Positions 1 to 4,819 of a stretch of DNA of 6,770 nucleotides are shown here, piece by piece. The position numbers were made by a program, and so were the translations under genes. Below the pieces are notes generated by a model. It was not told the DNA's origin. It made no database searches and was given only the letters and a program-made list of their open reading frames with translations. Positions within the stretch are counted from its first letter, which is position 1. Every line of letters begins with the position of its first letter. The DNA is from Chloroflexota bacterium (GTDB lineage: Bacteria; Chloroflexota; Anaerolineae; Aggregatilineales; UBA3940), in NCBI GenBank assembly GCA_010092775.1, contig JAADYZ010000100.1:1-6770 (forward strand), read 5' to 3'.

Positions 1-2
1 GT

Positions 3-260
3 CGCACGTGGCGTTGAGGTCGGGTTGAAGAAAACAAAGGATGTTGGCGTCAGGGTGATTGTCGGGCTGGTCCCTGGGAAGGGTGGCGTCGGGCCGCTGG
101 TTGCGGGCACATCAGTCGGTGGCTGTGGTGACGGTGGTAGGGACGTATTGGTGGGCGGAACCACGGTAAAAGTCGGGCTGGCAGTCGCTGTCACTGTGGC
201 ACTGGTGGTTGCTGCTGGTGTTTGGGTAGGTGTCGGCGTATCGCTGGGGATGGGAGGTGG
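3..260 (-). repeat. Thr/Pro/Ser-rich low-complexity linker coding region
   Basis: Residues 583-668 of the secreted protein are dominated by Pro, Thr and Ser, with SDTPTPTQTP, TSATVTATAS and FPGTSPTITLTPT stretches. This is a degenerate low-complexity linker, not an exact tandem repeat. Such linkers are common in exported Chloroflexota proteins, where they usually connect folded domains to an anchor. The bias makes the opposite strand read as a Gly/Val-rich open frame that should not be taken for a gene. Confidence 0.75.
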
Positions 261-2006
261 ATTGCTGAGCACCTGCACATTGAGCGAGGTCGCGTTGTTG
301 GCCAGGTTCGGGTCTGTGGAAGGGGCAGTGGTGAAGCCTGCGCTAAGCGTCATGGTGGTGTTGAGGTTAGGCGCCGTGACGCCAATGCTTAGCCCGGTGT
401 TGCCACCCAGCCCAGATAGAAAATCATCGCTGATGTAAGTGCAGTCGATCAACGGGGCTGGCGCGCAAGACCAATCTCCCCCAGGGATGACGCTTGTGAC
501 CGTACCGTTCGAGAGCGTCCCGCTTAAGGTGATGGGTCTACCCCACTGACCTGCCCCGGTAACACCATCAATATAAACGAATAGGACGGTGGCCGCCCCC
601 TGGGCAACCGGGTCCTGGGCGGCTGCCAGGCTGATGGCCAGGTCGGCGCGTCGATCAAGTTCATAGGCGCCAATGTCACACACGCCGCCGCCGAGCCCCC
701 GCGGAACCCCACGTTGGTCGAAACCCGACGCGCCAGCCGGAAAGGCTACCATGCATGCAGCGCCATCTCCGCTGCCTATCAATGGATTGGCTAGCGAAGG
801 CCAGAGTGCCATCGTTTCGGTTAGCCCACCATTGTCGCTCAGGGTGTCTACATCAAAAAAGGGATTCAGGACAGCATTGAACGTCGTGCAGTTCGGTTCC
901 CAAGAGTCCGTGTAGTTGGCCGTCCCGACAGGCGTTGTGCCGGAGAACTCGCAATTGGCTGTTCCGTTGCGTGTGGCCAATACGTTGGTCAACAGGATAT
1001 TTCCTGGAACTGTAGAAATCTCGATCCCACCTGTGCCTGAAGAACTATTGTTGTCGGCAATGGTTCCATTGAAGATTGTTACAGTACCACCCAGGATCAG
1101 CAGGCCACCACCGCTGGTAGATGCGAAGTTATCACTCACTGTCAGGTTAGCGGCCGTGAACGCCTGCGCACTAATCACATAAAGACCTCCACCGAAACCA
1201 GTCGGGGGTAACCCAACCCCGCCTGCCGAGTTGTTCGCGAAAGTCGTATTGGTGATTTGCACCCTGCCTTGTGGCATAAAGATTAACGGATTGCCCAATG
1301 CCATCCCGCCCCCATTCATGTCGGCATAATTACCCTCAATGGTGACGTTGTCGAGCCTAATAAGCGGGTTTACGCCGGCTGAGTCCTGTATATAAATGGC
1401 CCCTCCATCGCCAAAGGCAACGCTATCGATAATCGAAACACCCTGAAGGGTCAGCGATCCTCCATCGCTGAAAATAGCCCCCCCATGATCGTTTACTGGA
1501 TTGGTGTCATCATTGGCGCAGCCAAGCCACAGGTCAACACTGTTTAGCGACAGTGAGCCGCCGGGCCCAACATGGAACAGTCGGAATTGGCCTGGGTTCG
1601 TTGACGCAGGAAGGCAACCAGCAAAAGGATTGCGCCAGACAAATCCATTAACTATTGTGATGTCTGAGGTGATTGAGAAGGTTCCATTGCGCCCATCAGT
1701 GGAATCAACGGTTGTATCCAGCATGACGGAACCTAGAAACGACAGGTCAATAGTATCTGCTGCACCGTTGTTGTTGGCATAGCAGATAGCGTCGTTAAGG
1801 GTCACAAACCCAATAGGAGCGAATGTGTTCTGGGTGTCACAAATGCCGTCAGGGGTGGGATCGCCAACATCGCTGAAGCCGCTGCCATCGACTGTAACGG
1901 CGATGATAGCAGCCCGCGCCACCGACGGCGGGAAGAGCCACTGGCAGAGCAGCAGGCAGAGCAGCAGCAAGATCAATCGGTGCAAAACAGATTGACGACG
2001 AAGCAC
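3..2006 (-). CDS. Secreted beta-helix protein (CSLREA-like start, choice-of-anchor-Q-like end, DUF11/CARDB-like domain, Thr/Pro linker), C-terminus cut off
   Basis: The minus strand is open from GTG at 2006 to the window edge, giving 668 residues without a stop or frameshift. GTG is preferred because GAGGGGG (2012-2018) lies 5 nt upstream, an in-frame TGA sits at 2034-2036, and the N-terminus is a clear signal peptide: a basic stretch (MLRRQSVLHR), a Leu/Cys-rich core at about 11-25, and possible cleavage after SVA (30) or ARA (32). Residues 36-80 resemble CSLREA-type starts (VTLNDAICYANN at 68-79). Residues 145-350 hold beta-helix turns with repeated GGG/GGA and 'NxTxxxN' patterns. DQRGVP plus CDIGAYEL (430-450) match choice-of-anchor Q ends. 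Residues 453-580 look like a DUF11/CARDB beta-sandwich (ADLAISL ... DPNLANNATSLNVQV). From 583 on it is Thr/Pro/Ser-rich. It is probably exported and displayed at the surface; its ligand is unknown. The true C-terminus, perhaps an anchor, lies outside the window. Confidence 0.88.
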   Translation of the reverse strand, partial: MLRRQSVLHRLILLLLCLLLCQWLFPPSVARAAIIAVTVDGSGFSDVGDPTPDGICDTQNTFAPIGFVTLNDAICYANNNGAADTIDLSFLGSVMLDTTVDSTDGRNGTFSITSDITIVNGFVWRNPFAGCLPASTNPGQFRLFHVGPGGSLSLNSVDLWLGCANDDTNPVNDHGGAIFSDGGSLTLQGVSIIDSVAFGDGGAIYIQDSAGVNPLIRLDNVTIEGNYADMNGGGMALGNPLIFMPQGRVQITNTTFANNSAGGVGLPPTGFGGGLYVISAQAFTAANLTVSDNFASTSGGGLLILGGTVTIFNGTIADNNSSSGTGGIEISTVPGNILLTNVLATRNGTANCEFSGTTPVGTANYTDSWEPNCTTFNAVLNPFFDVDTLSDNGGLTETMALWPSLANPLIGSGDGAACMVAFPAGASGFDQRGVPRGLGGGVCDIGAYELDRRADLAISLAAAQDPVAQGAATVLFVYIDGVTGAGQWGRPITLSGTLSNGTVTSVIPGGDWSCAPAPLIDCTYISDDFLSGLGGNTGLSIGVTAPNLNTTMTLSAGFTTAPSTDPNLANNATSLNVQVLSNPPPIPSDTPTPTQTPAATTSATVTATASPTFTVVPPTNTSLPPSPQPPTDVPATSGPTPPFPGTSPTITLTPTSFVFFNPTSTPRA
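1944..1967 (-). repeat. 12-bp perfect tandem duplication inside the signal-peptide coding sequence
   Basis: The unit GCAGAGCAGCAG (plus strand) occurs twice without a gap, at 1944-1955 and 1956-1967. Read on the coding strand it is CTG CTG CTC TGC, so Leu-Leu-Leu-Cys appears twice (residues 14-17 and 18-21) in the hydrophobic core of the signal peptide. The duplication is in frame and lengthens the core by four residues, which fits replication slippage. Confidence 0.85.
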
Positions 2007-2011
2007 AAAGA

Positions 2012-2018
2012 CCCCCTC
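2012..2018 (-). promoter_or_regulatory. Ribosome binding site deciding the GTG start of the secreted protein
   Basis: GAGGGGG on the minus strand is a good Shine-Dalgarno match 5 nt before the GTG at 2006. It supports this start over any downstream codon that would remove the basic N-region of the signal peptide. Confidence 0.65.
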
Positions 2019-2048
2019 TGTGAGTGCCTTCTCTCACCCTTTCTCTCT

Positions 2049-2077
2049 ATAGTAACCAACCTAACCTTGCCTTGAAA
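2049..2077 (-). promoter_or_regulatory. Possible promoter of the secreted protein gene
   Basis: On the minus strand, TACTAT at 2054-2049 could be a -10 box, with a poor -35 candidate TTTCAA at 2077-2072 about 17 bp upstream. Transcription would begin near 2042 and leave a leader of roughly 35 nt that includes the ribosome binding site. The -35 is weak, so this is a tentative call based on position in the divergent gap. Confidence 0.3.
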
Positions 2078-2118
2078 GAGGCGACTAGGCCAATTCCTGC
2101 TGATCGTCCGCTGGCGCA

Positions 2119-2127
2119 TGTTATACT
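2119..2127 (+). promoter_or_regulatory. Extended -10 promoter element of the HEAT-repeat gene
   Basis: TGTTATACT matches the extended -10 pattern TGnTATAAT with one mismatch. No convincing -35 lies 16-18 bp upstream, which extended -10 promoters can tolerate. The element ends only 7 bp before the ATG at 2135, so the expected transcription start falls on or next to the start codon and the mRNA would be leaderless. Confidence 0.5.
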
Positions 2128-2134
2128 CACACCC

Positions 2135-3133
2135 ATGACCGGACAAAGTCCTTCCCAACAACCCTCCTCCGGACGCGAACCAGGCCTCGGCCCAGGCGAG
2201 CGGCCCGGCATCAGCGGATTCGAGCCACTGCTGGGCGGTTCGCGCCGCGCTAAAGCCGATCCGGAGCGGATGAAAGCACTGCTCAACAGCGACCCTGGCC
2301 CGCGCCAGACCGCTATCCTGGAGGCCATTGAGGAGTTCGGCCAATCAGACATCTACGCCGCCGAACTCAGCGCGCTGATCCCAGCCAGTGCCCGCCGCCA
2401 GATGGGCACTGGGCGCGGGGGCTTCACCCCGTCGCAGCGGGAGCGCGCCGTGACCATCCTGGCCCGCATTGGTCTGTATGAATCGCTAGCCGCGCTGGTC
2501 CATGTGCTGGACGATGGCGACCACAAAATCCGATCGGCGGCAGAAGCCAGCCTGAAAGCCGTTGTCGACCGGCTCCCCTTAGATGATCCTCGCACCAAAG
2601 TGGCCTATCGTGCCCTGGTTGGCACTTTGCGCGCCTTACCGCGCCGCCCCCGCCAGGTGATCGCAGCGATTATCTCCGATGCACCTTCCGACCTGGTCTT
2701 GGGCAGCTTGCTGCGCAAGGGATTAGATGCCCCAGAGTGGTATGCGCGGCGCGATGCGGCCTGGATTTTAGGCCGCCTGGGCGATCGACGGGCCACTATG
2801 CGTTTGATCGATACGCTGAGTGATGAGAATCCGGCGGTGCGTGCCACCGCTGCCTGGGCTCTCGGTCAACTGGATGCACCGATTGCCGTCAATCACCTGA
2901 TCGAGCTGGCGAGCGATCAAGACGAGGTTGTGCGAGCCGCCGTTGCAGAGTCGCTTGGTCTGCATATCTCCCGCTTGTATCGTGATGACCGCGACATCGA
3001 TGAGGCCTTGGCCGCCCTGCTGGGCCTCCTCAAAGACCCCTTCAGCGCAGTACGCCATGCCGCGCTCGACACGCTGCTTGATCTCGACGTACCCCGCGCC
3101 CGTCTGGCTCTCAAGGATCAGGGCAAAGTCTAG
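2135..3133 (+). CDS. HEAT-repeat (PBS-lyase-like repeat) protein
   Basis: This 332-residue protein begins with a disordered Pro/Gly/Ser-rich segment (1-40) and continues as an alpha-solenoid. HEAT-like helical pairs are visible at about 101-147 (RAVTILARIGLYESLAALV...), 204-232 (RRDAAWILGRLGDRRAT...), 233-263 (VRATAAWALGQLDAPIAV...), 265-300 (VVRAAVAESLGL...) and 303-327 (AVRHAALDTLLDLD). The recurring 'VRxxAAxALGxL' signature is that of HEAT/PBS-lyase repeats. Such proteins usually act as scaffolds or adaptors; no catalytic motif or signal peptide is seen, so it is probably cytoplasmic. ATG at 2135 is chosen over an in-frame GTG at 2024, because that extension has no clear ribosome binding site and would span the extended -10. 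Lyase activity on bilins is unlikely to be inferable, since the repeat alone does not show it. The partner is unknown. Confidence 0.87.
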   Translation: MTGQSPSQQPSSGREPGLGPGERPGISGFEPLLGGSRRAKADPERMKALLNSDPGPRQTAILEAIEEFGQSDIYAAELSALIPASARRQMGTGRGGFTPSQRERAVTILARIGLYESLAALVHVLDDGDHKIRSAAEASLKAVVDRLPLDDPRTKVAYRALVGTLRALPRRPRQVIAAIISDAPSDLVLGSLLRKGLDAPEWYARRDAAWILGRLGDRRATMRLIDTLSDENPAVRATAAWALGQLDAPIAVNHLIELASDQDEVVRAAVAESLGLHISRLYRDDRDIDEALAALLGLLKDPFSAVRHAALDTLLDLDVPRARLALKDQGKV

Positions 3134-3357
3134 CGACCAAACCCCAGCGCCATCGCATCAAATTGTCTTTACCGTTTCAAGCCACTTTCGCGCTGCTTGA
3201 CTCGAGTCTTGCACCCCCAACCCAGCCAGTTTTGGCTGCCTAACGCTCACTGATGAAGACAACAGCGCCAAGTCCTTAGCAAACTCTTTAGATTTCATTT
3301 TGATGCGATAGCCCTCGCTAAACCCCGACCGACTTTCTACCTATCATCGTTTTCGTC
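3134..3357. other. Intergenic stretch with no gene seen
   Basis: No convincing reading frame is present between the HEAT-repeat gene and the next promoter. The stretch contains a 10-bp palindrome GACTCGAGTC (3199-3208), a weak stem-loop (3223-3238) and AT-richer sequence towards the promoter at 3358. No RNA gene or riboswitch is recognised. Confidence 0.6.
3223..3238 (+). terminator. Weak stem-loop downstream of the HEAT-repeat gene
   Basis: CAGCCA-GTTT-TGGCTG forms a 6-bp stem with a 4-nt loop, about 90 nt past the stop codon. No run of T follows it, so it is at best a weak or factor-assisted terminator and may have no role in termination. Confidence 0.25.
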
Positions 3358-3363
3358 TATAAT
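3358..3363 (+). promoter_or_regulatory. Consensus -10 box upstream of the tubby-like gene
   Basis: TATAAT is a perfect sigma-70 -10 hexamer in the non-coding gap before the ATG at 3412. The -35 is poor (TTTCTA near 3334-3339). Expected transcription start is near 3370, giving a leader of about 40 nt. The preceding base and following G make an 8-bp block, CTATAATG, that is repeated at the next promoter (4186-4193). Confidence 0.55.
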
Positions 3364-3411
3364 GAAGGATAATCACAGTTACTCGAATCACTTGGCAAAG
3401 CGAGTTGGCGT

Positions 3412-4014
3412 ATGTATCTCTACCCCCTTCACATTGACGTAAAGCGCCCCCTATTGGGTGGCGACCCCGAAATCGAAATCCGCGACAAGATGAAGCAGAG
3501 CCTCTTCTATGCGCAGATCAACCTCAACACGATCTTCGATAAACCGACCCCCCTCTACCAGGCGCGCGGGGAGAAATTTCCGATTGTGCTGCTGCTGCCG
3601 CGTAAGGGCGATGCCTTCCTGGAATACAAGGTCGAACGCCCAGATGAAACGCCGCTAGGGAGCTTCGGCGCAGGCGGAATCATCAACGAGTTAAAGGACC
3701 TTGATAAGACCGGTTGGGTCTATGGCAATATTTACGGCCGCAAGATGGGCCGTCTGGTGGTACACCGCAGCCTGCCCCAGCAAAGCGGATTCAAGCCTGG
3801 TCTGCTGCTTGGCACCAAAACGATCCAATCACGCTACGAAGTGCAGGTCAAGCGTAAGCCGACCCTGCGCGTTGCCTATCAGGCATCCACCAGCAATACC
3901 GAGGGCGCGATGGGTTTGCTGGGCTACTTCAAGGGCAACGAGGAGGTGCAGGTCGTCTCCAGTTTGGTCCTGCTCTCCGCCTACCAGTTCGTCGGCGCGC
4001 CAGTATTCGGCTAG
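3412..4014 (+). CDS. Uncharacterised protein, possible tubby/LURP-one/scramblase-like fold
   Basis: This 200-residue protein is not confidently recognised. It is rich in predicted beta strands. Its centre (about 66-120) reads like the bacterial tubby C-terminal-like/LURP-one/scramblase pattern: a strand with 'YKVERPDETPLGSF', a spacer, then 'W-VYGNIYGRKMGRLVVHRSL', comparable to the family's 'W.v.D.dG..vG.v.e.sl' turns. The C-terminal segment (179-199, VQVVSSLVLLSAYQFVGAPVF) is hydrophobic, as in the central helix of that fold, or could touch the membrane. There is no signal peptide. The start is secure: an in-frame TAA at 3370-3372 leaves no other ATG or GTG before 3412. The ribosome binding site is weak (AAAGCGAG, 3397-3404). 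It has its own promoter and a hairpin after its stop, so it is probably monocistronic. The fold is an inference; lipid binding or scramblase activity should not be assumed. Confidence 0.82.
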   Translation: MYLYPLHIDVKRPLLGGDPEIEIRDKMKQSLFYAQINLNTIFDKPTPLYQARGEKFPIVLLLPRKGDAFLEYKVERPDETPLGSFGAGGIINELKDLDKTGWVYGNIYGRKMGRLVVHRSLPQQSGFKPGLLLGTKTIQSRYEVQVKRKPTLRVAYQASTSNTEGAMGLLGYFKGNEEVQVVSSLVLLSAYQFVGAPVFG

Positions 4015-4034
4015 CCAGAACAGCTTGTGGTTCC

Positions 4035-4060
4035 CTGGGGCGCAGCACCTTGTGCCCCAG
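4035..4060 (+). terminator. Strong hairpin after the tubby-like gene, probable terminator
   Basis: CTGGGGCGCA pairs with TGTGCCCCAG as a 10-bp stem with one G-U pair and a 6-nt loop (GCACCT), 20 nt past the stop codon at 4014. The stem is GC-rich and stable. It is followed by CCATTCCTCT, not a true U-tract, so it may act as a non-canonical terminator or as an mRNA 3'-end stabiliser. Confidence 0.5.
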
Positions 4061-4181
4061 CCATTCCTCTACAGTCAGGCTGATCTCTGAGCCACTGCTT
4101 GCCTCTATCTGTGTGAAAGCAGATGCTCCACCTAACAACTCAGACACGATAACAAAGCTGCAAGTTCCATAGCGATCCACC

Positions 4182-4197
4182 TGTCCTATAATGGACA
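4182..4197 (+). promoter_or_regulatory. -10 box embedded in an inverted repeat, promoter/operator candidate of the H-NOX-like gene
   Basis: TGTCC-TATAAT-GGACA places a perfect -10 hexamer (4187-4192) between two 5-bp arms that are exact reverse complements. The expected transcription start is near 4199, giving a leader of about 48 nt before the ATG at 4247. The -35 is poor (TTCCAT, 4165-4170). Overlap of a dyad with the -10 is where a repressor could block RNA polymerase. The promoter reading is stronger than the operator reading. Confidence 0.5.
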
Positions 4198-4233
4198 TAA
4201 TGTGCGCCAGAAGCGGTTAACAGGTGTCATTGT

Positions 4234-4239
4234 GAGGAG
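4234..4239 (+). promoter_or_regulatory. Ribosome binding site fixing the start of the H-NOX-like gene
   Basis: GAGGAG lies 7 nt before the ATG at 4247. It decides between this ATG and an in-frame GTG at 4202, which would fall within a few bases of the expected transcription start and lacks a Shine-Dalgarno sequence. Confidence 0.75.
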
Positions 4240-4246
4240 TCTGGTT

Positions 4247-4819
4247 ATGGAACTTGTTCATTACATCGCTGAACCCTATATCGCTGGCAGCCCCGATGCT
4301 ATGGTGAACGGTCGCATCGTGTTGGGATTAAGCCGCAATCCACGCATCGAAGCAGTGATCCCACTGCTGCCCAAACACTGCCTTGATCACGCACGCGAAG
4401 ACTTTTGGTATCCGCACCAAGCCCTGCTGAATCTGCTGTATGACGTCGAGCAGGAACTGGGTGAAGCCGCCTGGGAGGTCTTCGTTGCGTTTGGGCAGGC
4501 CGCGTTTGAGCAGAGCAACCTACCGACCATTGGCAAAGATGTGCCGTCTGCGCTGCGAGCCTTGCACGCCATCCACCATGCGCTGCTGCGTAACGTCCCG
4601 GCGGGTGAGGGCTTCATTGTCGAAGGCCAAGGCCCAGGTGACATGCTGGTCCTGAATAACACCCCCTACCCCGATGCGGCCGTGTATGGCTATCTGTGGG
4701 GCTTGGTCAATCGCTACTGCCCGATTCAATTGATGTTCCGGGTGAGGGTGATCGACAATCCCGATCCACAGCGGGCGCTGTCGGCATTCAACGTCAGTTG
4801 GGGCAGAGATCTGCATTAA
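4247..4819 (+). CDS. Uncharacterised protein with H-NOX/HNOB-like features
   Basis: This 190-residue, probably cytoplasmic protein has no signal peptide or membrane segment. It is not firmly recognised. By eye, residues 53-165 follow the order of the heme NO-binding (HNOB/H-NOX) domain: a helix with an acidic 'DVEQELG' (66-72), 'VFVAFGQAAFEQS' (78-90) like the HNOB 'AFGRFF...' helix, 'LRALHAIHHALLRN' (103-116) like the helix carrying the proximal heme His, then beta strands 'GFIVEGQGPGDMLVL' (122-136) and 'YGYLWGLVNRY' (147-157). His110 is in the place of the heme ligand. The HNOB YxSxR motif is not conserved: the matching strand reads LVLNNTPYP. It may therefore be a non-heme relative or a V4R-like ligand domain. 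It has its own promoter and converges with the kinase gene, sharing the TTAA stop. A sensor role is inferred only. Confidence 0.85.
   Translation: MELVHYIAEPYIAGSPDAMVNGRIVLGLSRNPRIEAVIPLLPKHCLDHAREDFWYPHQALLNLLYDVEQELGEAAWEVFVAFGQAAFEQSNLPTIGKDVPSALRALHAIHHALLRNVPAGEGFIVEGQGPGDMLVLNNTPYPDAAVYGYLWGLVNRYCPIQLMFRVRVIDNPDPQRALSAFNVSWGRDLH

Noticed and set aside
25..438. Plus-strand open frame of 137 codons, rich in Gly and Val
   Set aside because: It lies antisense to the Thr/Pro linker and the preceding domain of the secreted protein. Its composition is the mirror of that bias, and it has no recognisable domain.
673..1782. Several short plus-strand open frames
   Set aside because: All are antisense to the continuous minus-strand beta-helix frame, which has a signal peptide, domain order and a ribosome binding site.
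1944..1955. Lipoprotein signal (LLLC at residues 18-21 of the secreted protein)
   Set aside because: The residues before Cys are Leu where a lipobox needs small residues (Ala/Ser/Gly), and a better signal peptidase I site follows at SVA/ARA.
2024..2134. Upstream GTG start adding 37 residues to the HEAT-repeat protein
   Set aside because: There is no Shine-Dalgarno sequence, the extension has no HEAT or signal-peptide character, and it contains the extended -10 element just before the ATG at 2135.
3701..4090. Plus-strand open frame overlapping the tubby-like gene and running into the gap
   Set aside because: It is a +1-frame shadow of the 3412-4014 gene, rich in Arg/Ser/Pro, and runs through the terminator-like hairpin.
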